From CF-161 sp035259145 (GTDB lineage: Bacteria > Chloroflexota > Dormibacteria > Dormibacterales > Dormibacteraceae), in the NCBI GenBank assembly GCA_035259145.1, contig DATFWQ010000027.1, forward strand, positions 1 through 16,980: 16,980 bases of DNA. The letters run 5' to 3'. This document shows positions 1-7,104 of this stretch, one piece after another. How positions within the stretch are numbered: position 1 is the first letter of the stretch; each line of letters opens with the position of its first letter. The position numbers were made by a program, and so were the translations under genes. The notes beneath the pieces were generated by a model. The model ran no database searches and was not told the origin of the DNA. It saw only the letters and a list, made by a program, of their open reading frames with translations.

Positions 1-849
1 GGCCGCCTTCAACGCGTACGGCTGCGCCTTGACAGTGGGATAGAGACCCAGCATGTAGAACTGGCCGATGGCGAGGGACTGGCTCTTGCTCCCGACCAGG
101 ACCACGCTGGTGGTGCCGATGGCCCCCACGGGGATCAGCACAGAGGCCTGGCCGATGTTTCCGCCTCCGTCAGCGTGCAGGGTCGCAGCCGCGTCCCCGC
201 CGAGCTGGCCCCAGTAGACCTTGACCTCCTCCTCGGGCTCGAAGCCGCTGGCGGACAGCGACATTTTGTCTCCAGGCTTGCCGCTGGCCTTGCCCATCTT
301 CACCGTAGCCATGCTCGCCGGCATGAGCGCCTTGGTCTGTGCGACCTTGTTGCTGTTTCGCTCCTGCGCCAGCACGGTCGGGCTCCTGGCGCCCATGTTC
401 GAGGGCACGATGAAGGTGGTGCCGAACGACCCGGTCTCATCCGCCTTGGCCAGCGTCACCGCCGTCCCGGCGTCTGACGCGCTCTTCTTGAGGACGACGT
501 CGACGATGCTCCCGGGATCGAACCCGAACCCTGAGACGGCCACCTTGGTCCCGGGCCGCACCAGGCCCGGGTTGAGCAGAATCGTCGGCTGGCCGGCGCT
601 GGGAATGGACTGGCCGTTAACGGTGATGGTGGTCCCTTTGGCCTTCACCGAGGAGTTGCGCGCCGCCTGCGCCGGGGGTGGCGTCGAGGGAACCTCGCTC
701 TCCGCCGGCGCCGGCGCGGTTCTCTCCGATGCGGTATTCGGCAGTTTCACAACAGAGACGAGCTCGCGGATGAGCGGACCGGCGACAACCAGCCCGATAG
801 CGATCACCACGAACGTTCTCCAGTTCAGCCACGTCCTCTTCATGTTCAT
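1..849 (-). CDS. Membrane-anchored protein with tandem Ig-like (IPT/TIG-type) repeats, partial
   Basis: The frame stays open from an ATG at 849 to the window edge, giving 283 residues without a stop, so the C-terminus lies outside. The N-terminus is short and basic (MNMKRTWLNWR) and is followed by one hydrophobic segment at about residues 13-26, which fits a signal anchor. A Pro/Ala/Ser-rich linker follows at about 38-60. Two related beta-rich units can be seen, each with a G-x-K, S-G-F-x-P and V-x-V pattern: one around the SGFGFDPGS segment and one around SGFEPEEEV. Such units resemble the IPT/TIG-like repeats of bacterial cell-surface proteins; the fold is inferred, not proven. No catalytic motif is visible. 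A second ATG at 843 is possible and neither has a clear ribosome binding site. It lies downstream of the response regulator gene, with a hairpin between them, so it is probably transcribed separately. Function unknown. Confidence 0.75.
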   Translation of the reverse strand, partial: MNMKRTWLNWRTFVVIAIGLVVAGPLIRELVSVVKLPNTASERTAPAPAESEVPSTPPPAQAARNSSVKAKGTTITVNGQSIPSAGQPTILLNPGLVRPGTKVAVSGFGFDPGSIVDVVLKKSASDAGTAVTLAKADETGSFGTTFIVPSNMGARSPTVLAQERNSNKVAQTKALMPASMATVKMGKASGKPGDKMSLSASGFEPEEEVKVYWGQLGGDAAATLHADGGGNIGQASVLIPVGAIGTTSVVLVGSKSQSLAIGQFYMLGLYPTVKAQPYALKAA

Positions 850-948
850 GCGTCGTTTTCGCCCTAAGCAGCTCGATGGGACCCGTAAGGTACGGTTCCA
901 CGCTAGGTGGGGCGATCGTGGCCATCGACTCACGGTTGAAATGCGGCC

Positions 949-970
949 CGCTCCCGCAAATGCGGGAGCG
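949..970 (-). terminator. Candidate terminator hairpin after the response regulator gene
   Basis: A perfect 9-bp inverted repeat, CGCTCCCGC / GCGGGAGCG, has a 4-base AAAT loop. It sits 83 bases past the stop of the minus-strand response regulator and 100 bases before the next minus-strand gene. There is no long T tract after it, only a short ATTTC, so efficient termination is uncertain. The remainder of 850-1052 shows nothing else. Confidence 0.45.
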
Positions 971-1052
971 TCGCCGTTAGACGGCCTCCAAGCTCATGCG
1001 TCGGTGGCCCCGCTAAGGGCTCCGAGCACAGCTCCCGGCCGCGCGCCAGCGC

Positions 1053-1781
1053 TCAGTGTGCGCGGGCGACCAGACCCCGCTCGACGGCCGTGGCGGCCGC
1101 CTCCAGCTTGGAGTGGACGCCCAGCTTCTCCAGCAGGTGCTGCACGTGCGCCCGCACCGTGCCGGTGCCGATCGCCAACCGCTTCGCGATCGACTTGTTG
1201 TCGAGCCCGGCGACGATGAGCCCAAGGACCTCACGCTCGCGCTCTGTGAGCTGGCCCAGCAGCTGCTGCCGCTCGCGATCCTGGCGCTCTCGCTCGAACT
1301 GCTGACGCGCACGCTCCCGCTGGCGTATGACCAGGCTGGAGAGCTTCTGCGGTGATATGAGCATCTCGCCGGCGGCCGCCAGTCGAACTGCTGACACGAG
1401 CTCGGTCGTTGCCTGGGACTTCTTCAGGAGGTAGCCGGAGGCCCCTGCCTCGACCGCGGCCAGGAGTGATTCCTCACTCTCGTCGGCGCTGAGGAACACG
1501 ATGACCGTGTTCGGGCGCTCCGTCCGCAGGGCGGCGGCAGCCTCGGCGCCAGAGCCGTCGGGTAGGCGGAAGTCCATGAGGACGACGTCCGCATCGAGTT
1601 CGGAGCGTCGGGCCAGGAGCTCGGCCTTGTTCCCCACGATTCCGACGACCTCGATGTCGGGAACCCCGTGCAGCAGCATCTCGAGGCCCTCGGCCACCAG
1701 CCTGTGGTCCTCGACGATTGCGACCCGTATGGGCCGCTCGGGTTTCTGTTCGGTGCTGATCATCAGCTCAGGTGACTCCAT
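1053..1781 (-). CDS. NarL/FixJ-family response regulator
   Basis: A two-domain DNA-binding response regulator of 242 residues, counting from the ATG at 1781. The receiver domain (about 18-135) has the acidic pocket in VEDH (E24, D25), the phosphoacceptor D70 in VLMDFRLPDGSG, and the conserved lysine in YLLKK (120/121). A charged linker rich in Arg, Glu and Gln (about 152-175) probably forms a coiled coil. It leads to a LuxR-type helix-turn-helix at about 177-238, with LTEREREVL and the recognition region KSIAKRLAIGTGTVRAHV. The upstream kinase gene ends at 1768, so this ATG overlaps it by 14 bases and suggests translational coupling. An ATG at 1763, just after the kinase stop, is an alternative start; neither has a strong ribosome binding site. 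The family is known to activate transcription as a phosphorylated dimer. The targets are unknown; the neighbouring sensor is the likely partner. Confidence 0.93.
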   Translation of the reverse strand: MESPELMISTEQKPERPIRVAIVEDHRLVAEGLEMLLHGVPDIEVVGIVGNKAELLARRSELDADVVLMDFRLPDGSGAEAAAALRTERPNTVIVFLSADESEESLLAAVEAGASGYLLKKSQATTELVSAVRLAAAGEMLISPQKLSSLVIRQRERARQQFERERQDRERQQLLGQLTEREREVLGLIVAGLDNKSIAKRLAIGTGTVRAHVQHLLEKLGVHSKLEAAATAVERGLVARAH

Positions 1782-2628
1782 GGTGCTCGGTTGCGAAGGC
1801 CGGGGCAGCCGGCAACCAGAACTCGACAGTGGTCCCGCCGCCTGGGGTGGACTGCAGGCGGAACGAGCCACCCGCCAGCTCGGCCCGCACTCGCATCGCG
1901 TCCAGGCCGGCGTGCGGTGACCGGGGCCGGCGCTCGGGCGGCGAAAAGCCCTTGCCGTCGTCCTGGACCCTCACCAGGATGCCGCCTGCTGTCTCCTCCA
2001 GGAGCACGTCGGCCCTCGCCGCGCATGCATGACGGCGCACGTTGACCAGGGCCTCCTGGGCCATCCGGTACAGCGCGATCGATTGCGGCGGGTGGATATC
2101 CGTCATGATCTGCGACTTCACACTCCACACGGGGTCCGCCTCCGAACGGGTCATGTCGAGGAAGACGCGGAGAGCCCGCGTGACGTCTCCGTCATCCAGC
2201 GCCGCAGGCCGGAGGTCGGAGGCCAGCTGTCGCAGCCGGTGAGTGGTCTCGGTGACGGTCCCGACCAGGCGATCGATCTGCTCGCGCCGTATTCCCGCTG
2301 CAGGCCTGTCCTGAGCCTCCTCGAACCCGGCCCGGCCCTCATTCTCGGATACGACCCCCGCGACCGCCCTGGACAGTATGTTGGCAACTGAACAGAGAAA
2401 GCGGTTCTCCAGGGCGGCAAACGAAGCAGAGCCGGCTGTGTCTCCGAACTCGACGAGCGATCCCGCCGGCGCCGGCACGGCGCTGACGTGGCCCCGGCGC
2501 CTGCGCGTGAACCCACGCAGCCCGGACCACCGCATCACCGCCTTGAATCTTGCAAGTCGACGTCGGACATAGGACGCCGGCATGGCGATCCACACGGTGT
2601 CACGGTAGCCACTCGACAGGCCTCGCAC
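1768..2628 (-). CDS. HisKA_3-family sensor kinase lacking the H-box helix; retains the ATP-binding domain
   Basis: 286 residues from a GTG at 2628; an ATG at 2583 is an alternative start. Residues about 48-92 (SLVEFGD, then LENRFLCSVANILSRAV) look like the last strand and helix of a GAF domain, so the sensory part is only a stub. Residues about 113-145, including HRLRQLASDLRPAALDDG, match the second helix of the HisKA_3 dimerisation domain. The first helix, with the E-L/I-H-D phosphoacceptor motif, is absent: about 30 residues are missing compared with the complete kinase at 4435-5673, and no H-box appears in the other minus-strand frames. The HATPase_c domain looks intact, with the N-box EALVN (N196), the G1 box QDDGKGF (223-228), AGLDAMRVRAELAGG, and GGGTTV. 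The gene overlaps the response regulator gene. It could be a decayed kinase, or an ATPase subunit that phosphorylates a histidine on another protein. A CRP/FNR-like palindrome lies 25 bases upstream of the GTG. Confidence 0.85.
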   Translation of the reverse strand: MRGLSSGYRDTVWIAMPASYVRRRLARFKAVMRWSGLRGFTRRRRGHVSAVPAPAGSLVEFGDTAGSASFAALENRFLCSVANILSRAVAGVVSENEGRAGFEEAQDRPAAGIRREQIDRLVGTVTETTHRLRQLASDLRPAALDDGDVTRALRVFLDMTRSEADPVWSVKSQIMTDIHPPQSIALYRMAQEALVNVRRHACAARADVLLEETAGGILVRVQDDGKGFSPPERRPRSPHAGLDAMRVRAELAGGSFRLQSTPGGGTTVEFWLPAAPAFATEHHGVT

Positions 2629-2652
2629 CAGCTTCCATTCCGCATATGCACG

Positions 2653-2672
2653 CCTCTGATCTATGTCAGAGG
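2653..2672 (-). promoter_or_regulatory. CRP/FNR-like operator upstream of the truncated kinase
   Basis: A perfect 7-bp inverted repeat, CCTCTGA / TCAGAGG, around a 6-base centre. On the minus strand it contains TCTGACATAGATCAGAG, identical over 17 bases to the site at 10417-10433. The symmetry and spacing resemble CRP/FNR-family sites (FNR consensus TTGAT-N4-ATCAA; here CTGAC-ATAG-ATCAG). Its centre is only about 34 bases from the GTG at 2628. If it activates from the usual position near -41, transcription would start at or inside that start codon, favouring the ATG at 2583. Otherwise it may act as a repressor site. Nothing else stands out in 2673-2746. Confidence 0.5.
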
Positions 2673-2746
2673 ATGCTGATGCCAGAGGGAGGGCCCAACG
2701 TGAATGGTCGCGCTCACGGCGCCGCCCTGCCTTGGCGAGCTCCTGG

Positions 2747-3895
2747 TCATGAGGTCACGGCGGCCGTCTGTGAGTGGCTTGCAACGGAAGGACCGGAATT
2801 GAGCGTGGCGATGGCCTGCCGGGCGGCGTTCAACCAGGCCGGAGAATTCAGCCACTGCTCGGCCCCCCAGAGGAACACCGCGCTGACTCCGCTGTCACGG
2901 TAGAGCTGGGCGCTGGTGTCCAGGTCGCGCAGCGTGAAGCCGCCGACACCATTCCACGGCGCGGCCTGCATCTCGGTGACCCACACCTGCTTCCGCTGTG
3001 AGCGTGCCTGTGTCGTCCAGTACTGCAGCGTATCGCGCTTCCAGGCGATGCGCTGGTCCACGCTGACCCGCGCCAGCGGCGTGTTGGGTGTGGCCACATA
3101 GGCGTTGAGCCCGAGCACGTCCCCCAGCTGGAGCGCGGGCCGTGGGTGGCCCGCCGGCTTCCAGGGACTGGCCAGGTGAAGGATGCCCGCCAGACGGCCA
3201 TCGGCATTGCGGTCGAGGTCGGCAGTCGCGGAGTTGAACGTCGTGATCACGACCGGATGCGCGGGATCGAGCCTGTGCGCCAGATCCACCTCCTCAGCGA
3301 CCAGCTGCGCCGGCACGGCGATGTTCCCGAGGTCTGGGTTCGTGCTGTCGAGCGGTTCGTTCTCAACCTGCCACCCATAGAGCAGTGGGCTCGAGGCGTA
3401 CCGGCGAAACGTGCTGATCAGGTACTCCGTGTACGCCGGAGACCGCAGCTTGGCTGGAAGGTCGAGCGGTCCCTGGTCGGTCAGCCAGTTGGGGAGATAC
3501 AGCTCTGGCGCCCCGAGGTTTCGCGCCCCGACGACCAGGACCACTCTGACCCGGTCTGACTCGGTGGCGTTGTGCTGGGCAATCACCTCGAGCAGCCGAT
3601 CCGTTTCGTTGAAGTCCAGGCGGTCGCGGCTCGGCGCCGCGCTGTCCCAGTAAACCGGCAGGCGGACGAGATCTGGATGCACCTGCTGCAGGAGTGTGCG
3701 AAGGCCGGCGACGGGGTCGTGCCGAGCCCACTTTGCCAGCTTCGGACTGTAAGAGAAGCCTGCCAGCGGCGCCGACGACGGCGGCTCGAAGGTCGAACCG
3801 GGTATCAACCCGCGCAGCAGGTAGAGCCCGACTGGGAGGAGGAGCACCAGACCGAGGCAAACAGTCTTTCGGTTTCGGATGGCCCCCGCTGGCAT
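2747..3895 (-). CDS. Membrane-anchored clan-A glycoside hydrolase (GH5/GH42-like TIM barrel)
   Basis: 382 residues. A basic start (RNRK) and one hydrophobic segment at about 11-30 suggest an uncleaved anchor with the enzyme outside the membrane. The rest reads as a (beta/alpha)8 barrel: FSYSPKLAKW near the first strand, LVRLPVYWD at about 77-85, then LLYGWQVENEP, where the NEP glutamate E180 is the expected acid/base. VWVTEMQAAPW supplies E308 as the expected nucleophile. An aromatic SAVFLWGAEQW follows near the end of the barrel. Two glutamates on strands 4 and 7 are the signature of clan GH-A retaining enzymes. The exact family and substrate cannot be read from the sequence; beta-linked plant or microbial glycans are plausible. 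The start is the ATG before the anchor; no strong ribosome binding site is seen. The gene is transcribed toward the kinase-regulator pair, with a 118-base gap holding a regulatory palindrome. Confidence 0.8.
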   Translation of the reverse strand: MPAGAIRNRKTVCLGLVLLLPVGLYLLRGLIPGSTFEPPSSAPLAGFSYSPKLAKWARHDPVAGLRTLLQQVHPDLVRLPVYWDSAAPSRDRLDFNETDRLLEVIAQHNATESDRVRVVLVVGARNLGAPELYLPNWLTDQGPLDLPAKLRSPAYTEYLISTFRRYASSPLLYGWQVENEPLDSTNPDLGNIAVPAQLVAEEVDLAHRLDPAHPVVITTFNSATADLDRNADGRLAGILHLASPWKPAGHPRPALQLGDVLGLNAYVATPNTPLARVSVDQRIAWKRDTLQYWTTQARSQRKQVWVTEMQAAPWNGVGGFTLRDLDTSAQLYRDSGVSAVFLWGAEQWLNSPAWLNAARQAIATLNSGPSVASHSQTAAVTS

Positions 3896-4288
3896 GTCTC
3901 GAAAGTAGGAACAGCTGAGCCTGCGGTCGTCTCGCGGGCGACAGGATGCGGTCTATGCGAAATGCCATGTCGGCTCTCCGAAGCACTCGACTTTACTATC
4001 AATTGTCAAGTGGCTCTGGCAATCAACTCAGGTTGTATCAGCAGTAGCAGATTTCGTAACGCGTTGACTACGCTCAGCGGGTGGCTGTCGGCGTGATTGC
4101 TGGCACACTCTCAACCTCAGAAGAACCTCTGGCCCGCGCGCAGTACGGCCGCAGGACACCCAGCCTTCACGTTTTCATGCGGTCCCGTTCGGACTGAGCC
4201 CCGCCGGAGACCGCAAAGGCAGGAGGATGAGCTTTCGAATTCCGTGTTGCGGAGCTCTGACGTTGCCGGGGTACTGTGTCTTCAGGTT

Positions 4289-4310
4289 CTCTGAGACACA
4301 AGTCACAGAG
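4289..4310 (+). promoter_or_regulatory. Imperfect hairpin in the leader of the GAF kinase gene
   Basis: CTCTGAGAC pairs with GTCACAGAG across an ACAA loop with a single A-A mismatch (stem 4289-4297 with 4302-4310). The inner bases GACACA (4295-4300) could instead pair with TGTGTC at 4275-4280, so two structures compete. It may be an operator or a leader element; there is no direct evidence of function. Confidence 0.25.
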
Positions 4311-4345
4311 CCTGACTGACCTACTGCCTAGGAGGCTGCTGACGA

Positions 4346-4423
4346 ATGGCGCCGAAAGATCGGGTGGGGGATCGCATCCGGGGTCGCCGCGGATCCGGAC
4401 GGGCTCTACGGCGGCTGCCTTAG
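4346..4423 (+). CDS. Possible 25-residue Arg-rich leader peptide
   Basis: An ATG at 4346 is preceded by AGGAGG at 4330-4335 (10-base spacing) and opens a 25-codon frame that begins MAPKDRVGDRIRG, contains seven arginines and ends with TAG at 4421-4423. The stop lies immediately next to the GAGGTG ribosome binding site (4423-4428) of the kinase that starts at 4435. The position and the strong Shine-Dalgarno sequence suggest a leader that could couple translation to the kinase, but the codon content is typical of random high-GC sequence. It may not be translated. Confidence 0.25.
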   Translation: MAPKDRVGDRIRGRRGSGRALRRLP

Positions 4424-4434
4424 AGGTGCAGCCG

Positions 4435-5673
4435 ATGGTCCCAGCGTCATCGGGACCGCACGACGCGGTCTTCGCCACCGGCGGGACAGACGCGGCCGTC
4501 CAGCTCATTGCCCGCCAGGAAGGCCTCCAGGCGGCGCTCGAGATCGCGCAGGCCATCCTGGCCGGCCAGGAGCCGCCTACGATGTGGCAGCTCATCGCCA
4601 GCCGCGCGCGCCGGCTGCTCCAGGCGGACGCTGCCATCGTTCGGACCGTCGGGGAGGACGGCACGACCCTCTCCCTTCGAGCAATGGATCCGCAGCGTCC
4701 CGGTGATCGTCAGCCGGGCATCCTGCTCAGGGAGGAACCGGTGGCGGCCAGCATCTCAGGTGCCGTCTACGAAGCCGGCCGTCCCAGGATCGTGAGTGAC
4801 ATCGGCGCCCTCACCGCTGCCGCCGAGCTCCTTGGTGGCGCACCCGCGAACGTGGCCGGGCGGATGCCCGCCGGGCCAGCTCTGATCGTCCCCCTTGGCC
4901 CGAAGGGATACACAATCGGCACCTTGATGGCAGTCAATCGGGCCGGTAGGCGGTCATTCGAGAGGCGCGACATTGACCTCCTTCGGTCATTCGCCGGACA
5001 GGCCGCGCTGGCGGTCCGGCAGGCCGAGCTGCGCCGCGAGCGGCAGCGGCTGATCGTCATCGAGGAACGTGAACGACTCGCCCGTGAGCTTCACGATGAC
5101 GCCGTCCAGTCGCTCCGCGACATCACGAGCGGCCTTACGTCCGCTGCCGATCGAACCAGGGATCCCGTCCTCCGCGAGCGAATGGCCGGCCTCGTCCGGA
5201 CCGTCGAGAACGTCATCCAGGACCTTCGGAACCACATCTATGGGCTTCGCCCCAGCGTCCTTACCGGGCGGAGCATTGAGGAGGCTCTGCGACGGCTGGT
5301 CAACGACTTCGAGCAGCAGTCGGGCACGACCACCACCGTCGATGTGGACCTCGACGCGGCGGAGCGCCTGCGCGATCATGCCGGCGATGTCGTCCAGATC
5401 GTCAAGGAGGCCCTCTCGAATGTCTGGCGTCACGCCAACGCCTTGAACTGCCGCGTTCGCCTCGGTCTGAGCGGTGACGAAGCCTGGCTTCTCGTCCAGG
5501 ACGACGGGGTGGGGTTCGATCCTGGGCGGGTCGAACACCACGGCCACGGCCTCCGCAATTTCAGGGAGCGCGTCGAGCGCCTGGGCGGCCGGTTGGAGAT
5601 TCAGTCCCGGCCGGACGTGGGCACCACGCTCAGGGTCACGATCCCCGTTGCCGGACAGGACGCGCCGTCCTGA
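4435..5673 (+). CDS. GAF-HisKA_3-HATPase_c sensor histidine kinase (complete)
   Basis: 413 residues from the ATG at 4435, chosen because GAGGTG stands 6 bases before it; an upstream GTG at 4276 would add 53 low-complexity residues. A helical lead-in (LQAALEIAQAILAG) precedes a GAF domain at about 47-197, with GRPRIVSDIGAL and PALIVPLGPKGYTIGTLMAVNRAGRRSF. HisKA_3 follows at about 205-280 with the phosphoacceptor H220 in ARELHDDAVQSL and the helix-2 end GLRPSVL. The HATPase_c domain has the N-box KEALSNVWRHA (N329), the G1 box DDGVGFD (about 356-361), GHGLRNFRERVERLGG and GTTLRVTIP. No membrane segment is seen, so it is probably cytosolic and senses a small ligand or redox state through GAF, as DosS/DevS-like kinases do; the ligand is unknown. 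Its GAF region is clearly paralogous to those of the two ATPase-less proteins at 7105-8229 and 8489-9676. It has no adjacent response regulator. It converges on the next gene with an 18-base gap. Confidence 0.94.
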   Translation: MVPASSGPHDAVFATGGTDAAVQLIARQEGLQAALEIAQAILAGQEPPTMWQLIASRARRLLQADAAIVRTVGEDGTTLSLRAMDPQRPGDRQPGILLREEPVAASISGAVYEAGRPRIVSDIGALTAAAELLGGAPANVAGRMPAGPALIVPLGPKGYTIGTLMAVNRAGRRSFERRDIDLLRSFAGQAALAVRQAELRRERQRLIVIEERERLARELHDDAVQSLRDITSGLTSAADRTRDPVLRERMAGLVRTVENVIQDLRNHIYGLRPSVLTGRSIEEALRRLVNDFEQQSGTTTTVDVDLDAAERLRDHAGDVVQIVKEALSNVWRHANALNCRVRLGLSGDEAWLLVQDDGVGFDPGRVEHHGHGLRNFRERVERLGGRLEIQSRPDVGTTLRVTIPVAGQDAPS

Positions 5674-5691
5674 CCGGAAAGCGCTCTTGAC

Positions 5692-6816
5692 TTATGCAGG
5701 TGCGCCGGCGGGGCGCCGCGGAACCGCCGCGGTCCAGCGGCGGAGGCCCTCATGCGCGGCTCCCAGGAGGGCTACGTCCCGGCGCAGCACGTAGACCGGA
5801 ACGCGCTCGAGCGGCTCGCTGGCCATGCCCGCCCTGAGCAGTGGCTCGAGGAAGGCCGCGCTCACAAGCTCGTGGCGGAGGCGGCGGGCCAGCTTGCCCG
5901 CCAGGTAGATGCCGCCGCTTGCCAGAACGGTGAGTGCGAGGTTGGCCGCGTGAGCCCCAAGGATCTGGAGGTAGAGCTCGAGGGCACAGCGTGCGAGCGG
6001 GTCGAACTCGACGCGGTCGCACGCCGCCTCCACGATGGGTCGCGTTCGGTCTCGGGCAGCGGGCAGCGTGGCGGCGAGATGCGACGACTCGACCAGACGG
6101 TCTCGATCGACGAGAAACTCGTAGATCTCCGGGATGCTCATCGCCGACGGAGCGTGCTCGAAGCTCGGGTGCTCGCAGCCGTGCCACAGGTGGTGCACGA
6201 GCTCCAGCTCCGCCGGCGTCATCGGAGCGGCAGCGGCATAACCGCCTGCGGAGGGATGCGCCCGGTAGCCGGACGCCGCGGTGACATCAGGCAGCAGCAG
6301 GCCGACGCCAAGCCGCTCCCCGGGTATCAGCAGGACGATGGTGCCGCCGTCTACGGCCTCACCGTCCTTCACCCGGTGCAGCTGTGCTGGTGGGAGCGTC
6401 GGAATCGCGCTCGCTGTGGCAACGACGTGATCAAGCAACCAGACGCGCTCGACGGCCAGGAGCCGGCCAAGGTCCGCCTCGTGGAGTTGCCATCTGGGTT
6501 CGTCCAGCCTGGCCTCCCCTCCTGTCACAGGGCACTGAACACTGACGCACGCCGCCTCGACCTCCAGTTCTGCGTCGACCATGAAAGCCCGGGCCATCTC
6601 GGCCAGGCCGGGATGGCTGCCAGTTGGGTACCTGCGCTCGGCGACGAACGTGACCGTGCTCTGCCCGCCTGACACGATCGCGAGATCCGTGTGGAGGCGG
6701 CCGACGTCGGCTGCAAGCAGGAGCCTCCTCGGTGGATCGGGGCCTGCGGTGGCACCGTTGGAGTGTGCGCAGCGGGCACGCGCCGGCCGCCGTGAGTCGT
6801 CGATGCCGAAGTGCAC
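5692..6816 (-). CDS. Glucokinase-family (Glk-like) protein with degenerate active site
   Basis: 374 residues from a GTG at 6816; the Glk fold starts near residue 32. The overall plan matches bacterial glucokinase: LLLAADVG first phosphate loop, LLDHVVATASAIPTL, GGTIVLLIPG, the YRAHPSAGGYA loop, SIPEIYEFL, and LALTVLASGGIYLAGKLARRL. Key positions differ. The first loop reads ADVGRLHT where DIGGTKT is usual. PGTGLG is replaced by PGERLG. The PSEGGH loop, whose Glu and His contact glucose in E. coli Glk, reads PSAGGY (A190, Y193). The Asn before the catalytic Asp is Leu, although the Asp is kept (D129), as is a Glu (E220). The protein therefore probably does not phosphorylate glucose efficiently. 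It may be a sugar sensor, a regulatory pseudoenzyme or an enzyme for another substrate. It starts 18 bases after the zinc-ribbon gene and is probably co-transcribed with it. Confidence 0.82.
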   Translation of the reverse strand: MHFGIDDSRRPARARCAHSNGATAGPDPPRRLLLAADVGRLHTDLAIVSGGQSTVTFVAERRYPTGSHPGLAEMARAFMVDAELEVEAACVSVQCPVTGGEARLDEPRWQLHEADLGRLLAVERVWLLDHVVATASAIPTLPPAQLHRVKDGEAVDGGTIVLLIPGERLGVGLLLPDVTAASGYRAHPSAGGYAAAAPMTPAELELVHHLWHGCEHPSFEHAPSAMSIPEIYEFLVDRDRLVESSHLAATLPAARDRTRPIVEAACDRVEFDPLARCALELYLQILGAHAANLALTVLASGGIYLAGKLARRLRHELVSAAFLEPLLRAGMASEPLERVPVYVLRRDVALLGAAHEGLRRWTAAVPRRPAGAPA

Positions 6817-6834
6817 TTCAGGCCTGCAGGCCGG

Positions 6835-7008
6835 TCAGCGTCGTACCACGTAGATGTTCAGACACTGGCGGCAAAGCCGGATGCGCCCGTCGTTCCTGTT
6901 GACAGTGGCGCGGATGCTGTTGCATTCCGGGCAGCGAGGCCGGCTTCGGTAGAACTCGAGGCACGCAATCGACAGCAGGGCCCCGATGCAAGCGCTCAAC
7001 ATGCCCAT
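6835..7008 (-). CDS. Small membrane-associated zinc-ribbon protein, 57 residues
   Basis: ATG at 7008 (with a second in-frame ATG at 7002) and TGA at 6837-6835. The N-terminus (GMLSACIGALLSIACLEF) is hydrophobic over about residues 3-19 and may be a short membrane anchor. It is followed by a basic turn and two CxxC pairs, RCPEC (C26, C29) and LCRQC (C46, C49), separated by a polar strand, the standard layout of a zinc ribbon. It ends 18 bases before the GTG of the glucokinase-like gene in the same direction, which suggests one transcript. Small zinc ribbons of this kind can bind protein, RNA or DNA; the specific role is unknown. No ribosome binding site is obvious. Confidence 0.65.
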   Translation of the reverse strand: MGMLSACIGALLSIACLEFYRSRPRCPECNSIRATVNRNDGRIRLCRQCLNIYVVRR

Positions 7009-7104
7009 GCGTCAAACGTAGATATCGACCGGTCCACTATCGACTGACCTACTACAGTGCGAGTTCTCTGTCAGAGGCCAGGAGCGATCATCGGCAGGCG
7101 GCAG

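Larger units (their letters stand above)
3896..4434. other. Divergent intergenic region between the glycoside hydrolase and the GAF kinase
   Basis: 539 bases with no convincing protein gene over 30 codons. The left half (about 3985-4070) is AT-richer than the surroundings and is the likely site of divergent promoters: TTGACA on the minus strand at about 4002-4007 and TTGACT on the plus strand at 4064-4069 are -35-like, but no good -10 element is paired with either. The right half holds an imperfect hairpin (4289-4310) and a possible short leader ORF (4346-4423), listed separately. Confidence 0.5.

Noticed and set aside
221..1219. A 332-codon plus-strand frame at the left end
   Set aside because: It is antisense to the anchored repeat protein and to the LuxR-type end of the response regulator, crosses their intergenic hairpin, and shows no domain.
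4198..4320. A 30-codon frame at about 4228-4320 behind AGGAGG
   Set aside because: The Shine-Dalgarno sequence touches the ATG with no spacing, which is unsuitable for initiation, and the peptide has no recognisable features.
4314..4325. The 12-mer GACTGACCTACT, repeated at 7042-7053
   Set aside because: Several 12-base matches are expected by chance in a 17-kb window. This one is not symmetric and has no consistent position relative to genes.
5752..6672. A 306-codon plus-strand frame opposite the glucokinase-like gene
   Set aside because: Charged, low-complexity translation without motifs; the minus strand follows the Glk family from end to end.
6821..6832. The perfect palindrome GGCCTGCAGGCC between the zinc-ribbon and glucokinase-like genes
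   Set aside because: 12-bp palindromes are expected occasionally in high-GC DNA. It sits in an 18-base gap within a likely operon, and no second copy was noticed.
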